Part shown: in pieces, positions 17,959-27,658 of the stretch | Position numbering within the stretch: position 1 is the stretch's first letter | Layout: each line of letters starts with the position of its first letter | Assembly: GCF_001428435.1 (NCBI RefSeq) | Contig: NZ_LMSO01000001.1 | Location: 310,001-374,000, forward strand | Direction: 5' to 3' | DNA: 64,000 nt | Origin: Arthrobacter sp. Soil782 | Lineage (GTDB): Bacteria; Actinomycetota; Actinomycetes; Actinomycetales; Micrococcaceae | The notes under the pieces: generated by a model | The model's input: only the letters and a program-made list of their open reading frames with translations | Databases searched by the model: none | What the model was told of the DNA's origin: nothing | Program-made: the position numbers and the translations under genes

Positions 17959-18851
17959 TGCGCCTCCTCCGAAGGAGGGGTATCAGAAGCCGGCGTCACC
18001 CGCACATGATCCGGCTCCAGCCCCAACCGCACACGATCCTTCATGTCCAGGCTCTCCATAAACTCCTGCGGCAACTGCAACCGCCCCACCCGATCGATCA
18101 CGGCGAACTCCTCAGCAATCAGGTGCTCATCGCCGTCGTTATTCACGCCAGTCCGGCGCAGGGTCTCTGTAGAGCAGCGGCCGTCGCGGATCTGCACCGT
18201 ACGCTTCACGTGCTCAGACACCGTGGGATCGTGCGTGACAATCAGCGTCGTGGTACCCAGCTCCTCATTGACCCGCCGCATCGCTTCCAGCACCTCGGCA
18301 GAGGTGTGCTCATCCAACTCACCGGTCGGCTCATCCGCCAGGATCACCTTCGGCTCATTCGACAGCGCGACGGCGAGAGCCACTCGCTGCTGCTCGCCCC
18401 CGGACATCTCCTGCGGCCGTCGGTCTCGGCAATGCGTCACCCCGGCCAGCTCGAGCAGCGAAGCAACCCGCGTGTCGGCGTCTTTCCGGCGGGTGATGGC
18501 CATGGGCAGCGCCACGTTCTCGGCAGCGGTGAGATAGGGCAACAGGTTCCGTGGCGTCTGCTGCCAGATGAACCCGACCGTCTCCCGCTGATACCGCGAA
18601 CGCTCCTTGCGGCTGAGCCCCAGCAAATCCACGCCCGCCACCTGCGCCTTCCCGGCGGACGGACGGTCCAGGCCGGACAGGATGGTCAGCAGCGTCGATT
18701 TCCCGGAACCCGACGCCCCGACGAGGGCCGTCATCTCACCCGGCATCACCGTCAGGTTGAGCCCCTGAAGCGCCTGCACCTCGATGCCCTCACCCTTGAA
18801 GATGCGCACCACATCCTCACACAGGATGTGCGGCTGCGTTTCGTTTCCCAC
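17955..18851 (-). CDS. ABC transporter ATPase with AbrB-like C-terminal tail
   Basis: An FtsX-permease partner ATPase of 298 residues from the GTG at 18851, chosen because GAGG lies 8 bases before it (a GTG at 18860 is also possible). Walker A GASGSGKST, signature MSGGEQQR, Walker B VILADEPTGELD and ITHDP-equivalent VTHDP are intact. After about residue 235 comes an extra segment, EFAVIDRVGRLQLPQEF then DMKDRVRLGLEPDHVRVTP, which reads like an AbrB/SpoVT swapped-hairpin domain. That fold binds DNA in transcription factors; here it may serve dimerisation or regulation. Confidence 0.9.
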   Translation of the reverse strand: MGNETQPHILCEDVVRIFKGEGIEVQALQGLNLTVMPGEMTALVGASGSGKSTLLTILSGLDRPSAGKAQVAGVDLLGLSRKERSRYQRETVGFIWQQTPRNLLPYLTAAENVALPMAITRRKDADTRVASLLELAGVTHCRDRRPQEMSGGEQQRVALAVALSNEPKVILADEPTGELDEHTSAEVLEAMRRVNEELGTTTLIVTHDPTVSEHVKRTVQIRDGRCSTETLRRTGVNNDGDEHLIAEEFAVIDRVGRLQLPQEFMESLDMKDRVRLGLEPDHVRVTPASDTPPSEEAQ

Positions 18852-18861
18852 CGTTATCACC

Positions 18862-21597
18862 TCAGGTATCCGTCATTCGAAGAACCGCAGCCAACCGCTG
18901 CCGCCGACCAGCCGCCACAGCACCCGCCACCGAGACAAGCACCACCACCACAAACCCAACCAGCAGGCCCAGCAACAGCAGGGGATTCAGTGCCAGCGGC
19001 GGCTCCGCAGCACCGCCGGTAAACGCCGACAGGTCAATCGCACCCAGAATGACCAGCGGCAGCACCAGCCCAAGAGCAGTCCCGGCCAGCACCGCAGCCC
19101 CGGTAATCGGTCCAAGCTCCCACAGCATCAACGCACCATCCCTACGCGGCGGAAACCCCAGCGTACGCAGCAACGCAATCAACCGGTTGCGGGCCGGCGC
19201 ATTCACCACTGACGTCATGACAATCGTCAACGAACACAGCACAGCCATTGCACCGATCACCGCCCACAGCCCAAGCTGCAGTCCCCGCCCGGACGCTGAT
19301 TCGAGCGTCTGCTCAACCTGCTGCTCCGGTGTCTGCTGCAGGACCGGCCCACCGGCAATGTCGGCGACAGCATCAATCACCGGCCCGGAAGCAGCGCCAT
19401 CGTGCAGGTCAGCCAAAAGCACGGACGGTTCAAACGTCCGCTCCTGCACAGAGCCGATTGCCTGCTCACCCACCAACATCCAGACCGACGACGCCGAGAA
19501 CACCACGTCCTCCGGCCCAATGCCCACCACCTCCGCGTCCACCGACGTCCCGCGGTAGCGCAGCTCGATAGCCGTACCTTCCGCAAGCTCCAGCGCGGGC
19601 GACGCGATCACAGGTAGAGCTCCATCCGAAGCATCGCCCTCCAACGCGTCCAGCAGCGCAGGCGGGAACGCTCCCGCGAGGTCCTCCTGGACACTCAACA
19701 CTGCACCGGGATCGGCCGCGAGCAGGTTCACGTCCTTGGTCTGCCGGCCACCCGTCTCAGCACGCAGTGTCCCCAGATCCGTCACCGCGGCCACCGACGC
19801 AACCCCCTCAACCGACCGGATCTCCTCAACCTGCTCCACCGAGAACGGTGGGCCCTGAACGCGGAGGTCAGCACCGACGTCGGCCTGCGCGGCATCGGTG
19901 ACGCCCTCTCGGAACGTCGACAGCAGCACTCCGGAAAACAGCACGACGGCGAGCCCCACGATCAGCGCCAGCACCGGCACCAGCCCGGCACCAGGCGAGC
20001 GCACCGCACGCGACGCCCCCAGGAACCCGACCAGCCCCGGACCCCGCCGCCGAACCCGCGCGAACCACTCAAGCGGCACCGGATACAGACGCAGCACCAG
20101 CACGCACACGGCCAGCGCAATGAGCAGGGGCGTCGCCGACAGCAGCGGATCCACCTCGCCGTACTCCAACGCCCCCTGCGCCAGCCCCCGCTGCGTCAGC
20201 AGAACCGTGGCCATTCCAGCCAGCACGACGACGGCGACCTCCGCACTCACGCGCCACCGATTCCGTGCAGAGACGCCAAGATCCTGCCGCAAGGACGCTT
20301 CCGGACGATGCTGGACCGCCATCAGCACTGCAGGAACGAAGGCCGCCAATACCGGCCACAGCAGGTGCGCCGGCGAGAACGGCACGGGCACCAGCAGGAA
20401 AGCCGCCAGCGCACCGAGCGCGGCAGCCGGGATGCCAAGCAGCAACCCGTCCAGCGCCAGGGCGCCACGCAGTTGCCAGTCGCTGGCCCCGCGCGCCGAC
20501 GCCAGAGCCAGCGCGCCCCGCCGTCGTTCGAGGAGAAGCCGTACCGCGAGTGCCGCGGTCGCCAGGCACACGCCAAGCGGTCCGGAAGCCAGCAGCGCGA
20601 GGATCTGGTTGGTCGACGCGGCGCGCTGCGTGGCCTCAGCTATCGCGTCCGGTGTTTCCGATCCGAAGACCACGGTGAGCGCTGCGGGAAACGTAGCCGG
20701 CATCGTCTGCGGCGTCCCGAGGAACTCACGAAGCTGCGCGGCGGTTTTCGGTGCTGTGCTCGCGGTCAGGGAATCGGTGGACACCGGGTACCAGTAGGAG
20801 GTCTGCACGTGGTCGACCGCTCGCGAGAGGAACGGGAACGCCCTGGGGGAGACGAAGGCCGTTGCATTCACGGCCGTGCCGGTGTCCGGATTGAAGTCCT
20901 CGGCCGCTGAGAGCAGCGTGTTGTTCAGGCTCCAGTAGGGGGAATCGGCGTCCTTCGGCGCGTAGATACCGCTCAGGACAATCGGCTGCGACCGCACCTC
21001 GTTGCCCTCATCGCCGGGTTGTCCCGGCAGGAAGACGGCGACATCCCGCTCCTCACCGATCGGCCACTTGGCTGAGGCGGCGGAGTCCCTGGAGAGGAGA
21101 ATCTCCACCGGATCCTCGCCGTACTCTTCCGGCGGCGGCCCGGGCAGGGTGCCCTCCACCAGCTCGATGTGCTCCAGCGCCTGCACGTCGACGGCGTAGT
21201 TCAGCACCAGTTCTCGGATACCCTCCGGCAGCGGCCCGATGCTCGAGTTGACCCCGGTAGCCAACCAGCGGCCGTTCCCGAGGACGGACCCAAGCGGCTC
21301 GGCCAGGTCTTCCCGGATGGTGGCGAGTGCGTCCTCGGTGCGGCCGTCAACGTCCGTCTCGTCGAAGGCGCGGTCGAAGTCCTCAAGCGGCGGAAAGGAC
21401 GTACTGAACGCGCGGACTGCCTGCTGGGATCCCGCAAGCTCGGACACCGATTCCTGCAGGTCCGCCGTGTACATCGAGTCCACCGCCCGCGGCCACGCGC
21501 ACAGCAACGCGGAGACCACCAGCACAATCGACGCCACCAGCACCGAGGGCCAGCGGGAATGCCGGAATTCGCGGCGCAACAGCCCGTACAGACTCAC
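18862..21597 (-). CDS. Large FtsX-like ABC permease (second)
   Basis: Membrane permease of 911 residues. The frame is open to 22134, but the first 179 codons overlap the upstream gene and read as Arg/Gly-rich noise; the GTG at 21597 (VSLYGLLRREFRHSRW) overlaps that gene's stop by 4 bases and begins a proper signal-anchor helix. A large external domain follows, then a mid-protein membrane block (ILALLASGPLGVCLATAALA and later helices), a second external domain and a C-terminal FtsX block (LWAVIGAMAVLCSLTIVMTS, LLLLGLLVGFVVVVLVSVAG). It is likely to form one half of a heterodimeric exporter or mechanotransmission complex. The substrate is unknown. Confidence 0.85.
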   Translation of the reverse strand: MSLYGLLRREFRHSRWPSVLVASIVLVVSALLCAWPRAVDSMYTADLQESVSELAGSQQAVRAFSTSFPPLEDFDRAFDETDVDGRTEDALATIREDLAEPLGSVLGNGRWLATGVNSSIGPLPEGIRELVLNYAVDVQALEHIELVEGTLPGPPPEEYGEDPVEILLSRDSAASAKWPIGEERDVAVFLPGQPGDEGNEVRSQPIVLSGIYAPKDADSPYWSLNNTLLSAAEDFNPDTGTAVNATAFVSPRAFPFLSRAVDHVQTSYWYPVSTDSLTASTAPKTAAQLREFLGTPQTMPATFPAALTVVFGSETPDAIAEATQRAASTNQILALLASGPLGVCLATAALAVRLLLERRRGALALASARGASDWQLRGALALDGLLLGIPAAALGALAAFLLVPVPFSPAHLLWPVLAAFVPAVLMAVQHRPEASLRQDLGVSARNRWRVSAEVAVVVLAGMATVLLTQRGLAQGALEYGEVDPLLSATPLLIALAVCVLVLRLYPVPLEWFARVRRRGPGLVGFLGASRAVRSPGAGLVPVLALIVGLAVVLFSGVLLSTFREGVTDAAQADVGADLRVQGPPFSVEQVEEIRSVEGVASVAAVTDLGTLRAETGGRQTKDVNLLAADPGAVLSVQEDLAGAFPPALLDALEGDASDGALPVIASPALELAEGTAIELRYRGTSVDAEVVGIGPEDVVFSASSVWMLVGEQAIGSVQERTFEPSVLLADLHDGAASGPVIDAVADIAGGPVLQQTPEQQVEQTLESASGRGLQLGLWAVIGAMAVLCSLTIVMTSVVNAPARNRLIALLRTLGFPPRRDGALMLWELGPITGAAVLAGTALGLVLPLVILGAIDLSAFTGGAAEPPLALNPLLLLGLLVGFVVVVLVSVAGAVAAGRRQRLAAVLRMTDT

Positions 21598-24500
21598 AGC
21601 GCATCCACCGCCAACGCTGGAGTGAGCGCCTGCCGCTTCACGCGCTCGCCGTAGAACCAGGCCGTAAGCACCAGGATCAGCACCTGCACCGCGAGCACAC
21701 CCAGCAACGGCACGACGGCGATGGACAGCGGCGCCCGCAGCGCCTCCGACGCGTTCACCACCACCGCCTGCGCCAGCAGCGACACGGTCAGCGCCGCCAC
21801 TCCCAGCCCGGTCAGCAGACCCAGTACGACGGCGGCACCCCCGACACTGAGCACCTCCCACCGGCGCCCGCGTACCTGATCCCGTGCCTGCATGCCGAGC
21901 GCTCGCAGGACGGCCACCTCGGAGCGCCGGGATTGCACGAGGGTCACAATGCTGGCAGTCAACGCGGCACCGCCCACGAGCAGCGCTCCGATCGCGCCGA
22001 TCCAGAGCGAGGTGGTTGCCGGTGCCAGGAAGCGTCCAATGAGTGAGTTGTCTGCCGTGGAGACGGTTGCACCGGGTCCGGCCAGGCCTGCCGCAGCAGC
22101 GGCGGTGGCGTTCGGGTCCGTTGACGCGAGCCAAACTTCTCCCGGCCGCGGAGGAACGGGTGAACTGGCCAGCGACGCGTGACTATAGGCCTGCAGATCC
22201 ACCAGGACGGCGCTGCTCTCCGTGGTCCCGGGCAGTACGGGGGCAACCGCGGCAACGACGCCCTCAATCTCTACGCCGCCGGGACGCAGCGACACTGGGT
22301 CGCCCACTGTCAGGTCGAGGTCCGCGAGCAGTTCAGTGGTGAAGGCCACCGGAAGAGGCGGTGCATCCTCGGCTCCGACCATGAGCCGTGCCTGGGCGCT
22401 GCCCGACGTTGAGCCCTCCTCCGGGAAACGCACTCCGACCCCCTCATCGAGCGGCAGCACACCGGACTGCGCGGTCCCGAACGCGCCGGACGCCAGCCGC
22501 AGGTCGGAATCCTCGGTGAACCGGCCCTGCCCGGTACCGATGCCGCCGTCGCTGGACACGCTCGTGATTTCGAGCTCGTAGCCGCGCGGGGCCTCGGACG
22601 GTTCCAGGGCGATGTCCACGGCTGTGATTGCTGCCGGGCGCAGGTCCTCGGGCAGCGTGAAGGACAGGGAATGCGCCTGGTTCCCGGAACCTGACAGAAC
22701 GAGCGTGCCGGCTGGCACAGGCACCAGGAGCCCGGTCTCCGAGCGGATCCAGACAGTGACGGAGGCAGCGCGGGCGGCAGCGCCGTCGTCGTCCGGTGTT
22801 TCCGAGGTGCCGCGCGAGGTGAACTGCAGGCGGACCTGGGTGGCGGAAGGCGTCAAGGCCAGCGCCGGTTCGGGGACGGGCGGCTCGAAGGTCAGGGCGC
22901 GCGCCAGCTCCCCGATATTCACCAGGTTGGCGCCGTCGTCCAGAAGTCCCGGCAGCGATCCGGCATCAACGGCGAGCAGGGGAGCGGTGATCGACGCCAG
23001 CCGCGCTTCGCCCCGGTAGGCCAGGGAGGCGGCGGTCACCGCCTCGCCATCGGCGAAGGCATTCAGGGCAGGAACGCCATCAGCGGACCGGATGACCAGC
23101 GGGCCGGGCACCGCAACGCGCACGTCTGAACCGTTTCCCAGCTGGGACGCTGCTTCCTGGGACCGGCTGGTGGTCTGCGCATACGCGGCGGTGAACGTGG
23201 CAGCGCCGACCGTGACAGTGACCAGCGCGATCGGAATGACGTAGGACGCGATCCGCCGGGAAACCTGCCGCGCCGCCAACGGCACCCCGAGGGTGGTCCG
23301 GGAGGACGTCCGGCGCTCTACCCGGCGCGCCAGCCACGCGGTGATGAGCAGGGCCAGCGCGGTCCCGGACAGGAGCAACAGGGCAGGAGCGGGAGCGGCG
23401 AGCGGGTTGACCCTAAGGGCGCCGCTGCCGGACTCCACGAGCGGCGACCGGTACAGCAGGAACTGCCAGAGCGAGAGCGCGGTCGCAGCAACGAGCAGCG
23501 CCAGCACGCCGAAGGAGGCCACCCGTGCCGTACGCGCTGCATCTCCGCCCGGACTGTGCTCACGCAGAGCGTCGAGCACCGCAACCGCGACGAACACCAG
23601 CGCCGTGATCCCTGCGCACAACACCGGCACGCTCCAGCTGGCCGAGGCGAACTCACCCATTCCCTCGAGATAGTCCGTCTCACTGCCGGTGGAGAGCAGC
23701 GGACCCAGCACGACGGCGGCAACCCACCCGAGCAGGCAACCCCCGACAGCCAGCGGCACCACTTCGAAAGCGGCGACAGCGGCGCGCTGGCCTGTCGTTG
23801 AGCCGCGGGCACTGATCAGTGTGTCCTCTCCGGCACGCGTGTCGGCCAGGAGCCGAGCGAATTGGACCACCGTGACCGCGCTCAGCGCCACCAGCAGAAG
23901 CAGGGCAATGGGAAGGACCGCCCGGACCGACTGCGTTGCATCCGCCGCGGAAGCCAGCAGCCCGGCGAGCTCACCGGACGGGATCACGCCGCCGTCGTTG
24001 ATTGCTGGATCGCCGCTCAGCCGCTGCGGCAGCTGGCGCAGCCCCTCAGCCAGCCGGGACAGCTCCGCCGCGGAGACCGAGTCCGCATCCACCGTGAACA
24101 CCCACTGGACTTTCGGCTCACCGCTCAGCGCGGGAATGGCCTGCGGAGGAACGACGACGGCGGTGGGCACCGATTCCGCGCCCTGGACGGGCACCGGGTC
24201 GAGGAAGGCGGCGTCCGGGCCCACGGGATTCAGGGTTGCCACCAGCTCGAGCCGGACGGTTCCCTCTGCACCCTCCACGGCGAACGTCTCACCCACGGCG
24301 AGGCCGAGGGATTCCGCGGTCGAAGTCTCCAGGGCAGCGGGAATGGGGCCGGTTCTGTTGAGTTCACTAGCGGCACCCGAGGTGAGTGGTGCGAGCGAGC
24401 CGGCTGCCGGCGTCGTCGTCGGTGTCCAGCCGACCGGCAGGAAGGTGAGGTCAGCCGGGAGGTTGGTGGCGCTGCCGCCGGAGGGCACCAGCGGGCGGGG

Positions 24501-24812
24501 CGGTGAATACGGTGCGGTGGAGATGGCGAGGCCGTTGGGAAGTCCCAGTTCGGAGAAAGCGGCTTCGGCGGCTGCCTGCTGCGCCGCGGCGTCGTCAGCG
24601 ATGGTGGTGTGGATGCGGAAGTAGCCCTGCGCGCCGGAGGCTGAGGCCCCGGAAGCTGAGGCGAGGGAGCGCAGTGCCTCCGTTGCGGCCAACTGGGTGA
24701 AGCCGCTGATGCCGGCGAGGACCGCTGTCAGCACTGCGAGGGTCAGCGCAATGATGGCCAGGAGGCTGCGGCGGGCGACAGAACGGCGCGACGCAAGTTG
24801 GACCAGCCGCAC
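21594..24812 (-). CDS. Large FtsX-like ABC permease (first)
   Basis: A 1072-residue permease with GTG start, first gene of the four-gene set. There is an N-terminal helix (SLLAIIALTLAVLTAVLAG) and a large external domain to about 290. A membrane block of about six helices occupies 295-560 (AVLPIALLLLVALSAVTVVQ onward). A second external domain follows, then three C-terminal FtsX helices (WIGAIGALLVGGAALTASIV, VGGAAVVLGLLTGLGVAALT, AVVPLLGVLAVQVLILVLTA). The size is above that of MacB or FtsX proteins and fits the long actinobacterial FtsX permeases. It is divergent from rplM. Confidence 0.86.
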   Translation of the reverse strand: MRLVQLASRRSVARRSLLAIIALTLAVLTAVLAGISGFTQLAATEALRSLASASGASASGAQGYFRIHTTIADDAAAQQAAAEAAFSELGLPNGLAISTAPYSPPRPLVPSGGSATNLPADLTFLPVGWTPTTTPAAGSLAPLTSGAASELNRTGPIPAALETSTAESLGLAVGETFAVEGAEGTVRLELVATLNPVGPDAAFLDPVPVQGAESVPTAVVVPPQAIPALSGEPKVQWVFTVDADSVSAAELSRLAEGLRQLPQRLSGDPAINDGGVIPSGELAGLLASAADATQSVRAVLPIALLLLVALSAVTVVQFARLLADTRAGEDTLISARGSTTGQRAAVAAFEVVPLAVGGCLLGWVAAVVLGPLLSTGSETDYLEGMGEFASASWSVPVLCAGITALVFVAVAVLDALREHSPGGDAARTARVASFGVLALLVAATALSLWQFLLYRSPLVESGSGALRVNPLAAPAPALLLLSGTALALLITAWLARRVERRTSSRTTLGVPLAARQVSRRIASYVIPIALVTVTVGAATFTAAYAQTTSRSQEAASQLGNGSDVRVAVPGPLVIRSADGVPALNAFADGEAVTAASLAYRGEARLASITAPLLAVDAGSLPGLLDDGANLVNIGELARALTFEPPVPEPALALTPSATQVRLQFTSRGTSETPDDDGAAARAASVTVWIRSETGLLVPVPAGTLVLSGSGNQAHSLSFTLPEDLRPAAITAVDIALEPSEAPRGYELEITSVSSDGGIGTGQGRFTEDSDLRLASGAFGTAQSGVLPLDEGVGVRFPEEGSTSGSAQARLMVGAEDAPPLPVAFTTELLADLDLTVGDPVSLRPGGVEIEGVVAAVAPVLPGTTESSAVLVDLQAYSHASLASSPVPPRPGEVWLASTDPNATAAAAAGLAGPGATVSTADNSLIGRFLAPATTSLWIGAIGALLVGGAALTASIVTLVQSRRSEVAVLRALGMQARDQVRGRRWEVLSVGGAAVVLGLLTGLGVAALTVSLLAQAVVVNASEALRAPLSIAVVPLLGVLAVQVLILVLTAWFYGERVKRQALTPALAVDAL

Positions 24813-24876
24813 TCTTCGCCCTACCCCCTTGATGAACCTCCTGCCATCCTATGCTGACGGGTATGGCTGACGTGTT

Positions 24877-24906
24877 TTGACCAGGGGGTCACGTCCGCGC
24901 TAACCT
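24877..24906 (+). promoter_or_regulatory. Promoter of the rplM-rpsI operon
   Basis: TTGACC (24877-24882) and TAACCT (24901-24906) are 18 bases apart, a good housekeeping sigma match. The start of transcription would be near 24913, leaving a leader of about 220 bases before rplM. Apart from this promoter I see nothing definite in the 319-base intergenic stretch 24813-25131; the leader may hold a regulatory structure. Confidence 0.6.
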
Positions 24907-25131
24907 TGAGAGTCGTTGTGCGTATCCCATCTCGATATGTCCATGCCCGCGTGCGGCTCAGTTGCAGAGCTACCTGGTCCGCGGATATGGCCGAGAACCC
25001 AGGGATCACCGGTGTAGCTTTCAGTCCTCACCTGAAGTTCCGGTAACGCATGCATCAGCTGCGTTGGCATCTGGAGGTCATTCTCCACGTGTGCCGGCGT
25101 CACCGTAGAACAAGAAACGAAGGCAAAAACC

Positions 25132-25575
25132 GTGCGTACGTACACCCCGAAGCCCGGCGACATCAACCGCCAGTGGCACGTCATTGACGCCACCGACGTT
25201 GTCCTAGGCCGTCTTGCCAGCCAGACCGCAACACTGCTGCGCGGAAAGCACAAGCCGACCTTTGCCCCCCATATGGATATGGGCGACTTCGTCATCATCA
25301 TCAACGCTGAGAAGGTTGCCCTCACCGGCGCCAAGCTCGAACAGAAGCGTGCCTACCGTCACTCCGGTTTCCCGGGTGGCCTGAAGTCCGTCAACTACGC
25401 AGAGCTGCTGGAGAAGAACCCGGTACGCGCTGTGGAGAAGGCCATCAAGGGCATGCTGCCCAAGACCTCCCTCGCTGCCCAGCAGATCGGCAAGCTGAAG
25501 GTTTACCGCGGTGCAGAGCACCCGCACGCGGCCCAGCAGCCCCAGACTTTCGAAATCACCCAGGTCGCTCAGTAG
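25132..25575 (+). CDS. rplM: 50S ribosomal protein L13 (uL13)
   Basis: Early-assembly protein of the large subunit. 147 residues, GTG start ([20 protein letters not shown]). Conserved segments are [33 protein letters not shown] and [25 protein letters not shown] lies about 8 bases before the start. It is followed by rpsI after 39 bases, the standard two-gene operon. Confidence 0.97.
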   Translation: MRTYTPKPGDINRQWHVIDATDVVLGRLASQTATLLRGKHKPTFAPHMDMGDFVIIINAEKVALTGAKLEQKRAYRHSGFPGGLKSVNYAELLEKNPVRAVEKAIKGMLPKTSLAAQQIGKLKVYRGAEHPHAAQQPQTFEITQVAQ

Positions 25576-25614
25576 TCCTGGCCACCACAGACTAAGAATC
25601 ACTCAAGGAGAACC

Positions 25615-26112
25615 GTGGCTCAGAACACTGAAGAGCTGAATGAACCAACCGAGGAGCTCACTAGCTACACCTCGGAATCGTCGGCCGTCTCGGACGCGCC
25701 CGTCAAAGAGCGCCCCGCGCTGACCGTCGGCGGCGCCGCTGTAGGCCGTCGCAAGGAAGCTGTTGCACGCGTCCGCGTCACACCGGGAAGCGGCAAGTGG
25801 ATTGTCAACGGCCGCGAGCTGTCTGACTACTTCCCCAACAAGCTGCACCAGCAGGAAGTCAACGATCCGTTCAAGCTCCTCGAGCTCGACGGCGCATATG
25901 ACGTCATTGCACGCATCCACGGCGGTGGCCCTTCCGGCCAGGCCGGTGCACTGCGCCTCGGTGTTGCCCGCGCGCTCAACGAGATTGACCGCGAGAACAA
26001 CCGCCCCGCCCTCAAGAAGGCAGGCTTCCTGACTCGTGACGCCCGCGTCATCGAGCGCAAGAAGGCCGGTCTCAAGAAGGCACGCAAGGCGCCTCAGTAC
26101 TCCAAGCGCTAA
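25615..26112 (+). CDS. rpsI: 30S ribosomal protein S9 (uS9)
   Basis: Head protein of the small subunit whose C-terminal tail reaches P-site tRNA. 165 residues, about 35 more than E. coli S9 because of an acidic N-terminal extension ([19 protein letters not shown]) common in actinobacteria. The core [30 protein letters not shown] and the tail [10 protein letters not shown] are canonical. GTG start with CAAGGAGAAC before it. Confidence 0.97.
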   Translation: MAQNTEELNEPTEELTSYTSESSAVSDAPVKERPALTVGGAAVGRRKEAVARVRVTPGSGKWIVNGRELSDYFPNKLHQQEVNDPFKLLELDGAYDVIARIHGGGPSGQAGALRLGVARALNEIDRENNRPALKKAGFLTRDARVIERKKAGLKKARKAPQYSKR

Positions 26113-26129
26113 TTTCACCAGTTTTACCC

Positions 26130-26165
26130 GTTACGCCCGCTCGGCTGCTGCCGGGCGGGCGTAAC
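26130..26165 (+). terminator. Intrinsic terminator after rpsI
   Basis: GTTACGCCCGC (26130-26140) pairs perfectly with GCGGGCGTAAC (26155-26165). Inner CGG/CCG pairing extends the stem to about 15 bp, and GCTTT follows. It closes the rplM-rpsI transcript. Confidence 0.8.
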
Positions 26166-26214
26166 GCTTTAACAGCGTTCTTCGACGCTTCCCGGGTGCG
26201 GGACTTTTCTCCCT

Positions 26215-26220
26215 TAGGAT
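26215..26220 (+). promoter_or_regulatory. -10 box for glmM, near-leaderless
   Basis: TAGGAT ends 8 bases before the glmM ATG at 26229 and no ribosome binding site is seen, so the message is probably leaderless or has a leader of one or two bases. No clear -35 box. Confidence 0.5.
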
Positions 26221-26228
26221 GAACCACG

Positions 26229-27581
26229 ATGACTAGATTATTTGGGACCGATGGCGTCCGGGGTCTGGCGAACGGCCTCCTCACCGCAGAACTCGCTTTG
26301 CAGCTTGCCCAGGCAGCGGCCGTGGTGCTCGGGCATCGGCAATCCGATGGCAGGCGCCCCACCGCCGTCATCGCGCGGGATCCGCGTACCAGTGGCGATT
26401 TCATTGCCGCTGCCGTCGAAGCCGGCCTGGCCAGTGCCGGCGTCGACGTTTTTGACGCGGGCGTCCTTCCCACACCGGCTGCGGCTTTCCTCGTTGCTGA
26501 CCTGAACGCTGACTTCGGGGTCATGATCTCCGCCTCCCACAACCCGGCGCCGGACAACGGCATCAAGTTCCTGGCGCGCGGCGGCAAGAAGCTCGACGAC
26601 GCCCTCGAAGATGCGATCGAATCCGAACTCCTCGCACCCCGGCACCGCCCCGTTGGGCCGGACGTCGGCCGCATCCAGCGCTTCGCCGATGCTGAGGACC
26701 GCTACGTTGTTCATCTGCTTCAGTCACTTCCGCACCGGCTCGACGGCCTCAAAGTGGTGCTTGACTGCGCCAACGGCGCGGCCAGCGGTTGCTCGCCCCA
26801 GGTGTTTTCCGACGCCGGCGCGGACATCGTGGTCATCGGCGCTGACCCGGACGGTAACAACATCAACGAGGGCTGCGGGTCCACCCACCTCGAAATGCTG
26901 CAGGCCGCGGTGCTGGAACACGGCGCAGACCTCGGTATTGCGCACGACGGCGACGCCGACCGCTGCCTCGCCGTGGACCACGAGGGAACCGTGGTGGACG
27001 GCGACCAGATCATGGCGATCATGGCAGTTGCCCTCAACTCGGCTGGGCGCCTGAAAGACGGCACACTGGTTGCCACCGTGATGAGCAACCTCGGCCTGAA
27101 GCTCGCTCTGCGGGAGGCCGGAATTACCTTGCGTGAGACTGCGGTGGGGGACCGCTATGTTCTTGAAGGCATGCGCGACGGCGGCTTCAGCCTCGGCGGC
27201 GAACAGTCCGGACACGTCATCTTCGCTGACTACGCAACCACTGGCGACGGCGTTCTGACCGGCCTGCAGCTGGCGGCGCAGGTCGCATTGACCGGCCGCA
27301 GTCTCAAGGAACTGTCGACCGTCATGACCAAGCTTCCCCAGGTGCTGATCAACGTCAAGGGCGTGGACAAGTCGAGCGTGAACAGCGACGACGAGGTGCA
27401 GCGTGCGGTCCGCGACGCCCAGGAATCCCTTGGGGAAACCGGCCGCGTACTGCTGCGCCCCTCCGGCACCGAGCCGGTTGTCCGCGTCATGGTCGAGGCC
27501 GCCGACATGCTCACGGCCGAGCGCACTGCCGAGACCCTCGCCGGGATTGTGCAACATCAGTTGGCGCTCGAACCCGCTTAG
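26229..27581 (+). CDS. glmM: Phosphoglucosamine mutase
   Basis: Converts glucosamine-6-phosphate to glucosamine-1-phosphate on the way to UDP-GlcNAc for peptidoglycan. 450 residues, the usual length. It starts [15 protein letters not shown]. The catalytic phosphoserine is Ser103 in [15 protein letters not shown]. The metal-binding loop [11 protein letters not shown], the sugar-binding [13 protein letters not shown] and the phosphate loop [12 protein letters not shown] are present. It works with glmS at 31400. The start is set by a close -10 box. Confidence 0.97.
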   Translation: MTRLFGTDGVRGLANGLLTAELALQLAQAAAVVLGHRQSDGRRPTAVIARDPRTSGDFIAAAVEAGLASAGVDVFDAGVLPTPAAAFLVADLNADFGVMISASHNPAPDNGIKFLARGGKKLDDALEDAIESELLAPRHRPVGPDVGRIQRFADAEDRYVVHLLQSLPHRLDGLKVVLDCANGAASGCSPQVFSDAGADIVVIGADPDGNNINEGCGSTHLEMLQAAVLEHGADLGIAHDGDADRCLAVDHEGTVVDGDQIMAIMAVALNSAGRLKDGTLVATVMSNLGLKLALREAGITLRETAVGDRYVLEGMRDGGFSLGGEQSGHVIFADYATTGDGVLTGLQLAAQVALTGRSLKELSTVMTKLPQVLINVKGVDKSSVNSDDEVQRAVRDAQESLGETGRVLLRPSGTEPVVRVMVEAADMLTAERTAETLAGIVQHQLALEPA

Positions 27582-27595
27582 GCCTCCCTGCTCCG

Positions 27596-27633
27596 ACTAA
27601 ACATGGATAGCGGATTGACTATTCATGTTTAGT
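27596..27633 (+). promoter_or_regulatory. Palindromic operator upstream of the Fic gene
   Basis: ACTAAACATGGATAG (27596-27610) and CTATTCATGTTTAGT (27619-27633) form a 15-base inverted repeat with one mismatch (G-T) and an 8-base centre. Further ACATG/CATGT half sites follow at about 27641, 27650 and 27659, up to the Fic start. TTGACT (27615-27620), a possible -35 box, lies inside it. The arrangement suggests a repressor site, possibly for self-control by the Fic protein, which has a winged-helix-like end. Confidence 0.6.
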
Positions 27634-27658
27634 GGGTGAAACATGAACAACATGAAGC

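Noticed and set aside
21598-22134. N-terminal extension of the second FtsX permease
   Set aside because: The 179 extra codons overlap the first permease gene and read as Arg/Gly/Ala-rich noise; the GTG at 21597 with a 4-base overlap and a proper membrane anchor is the better start.
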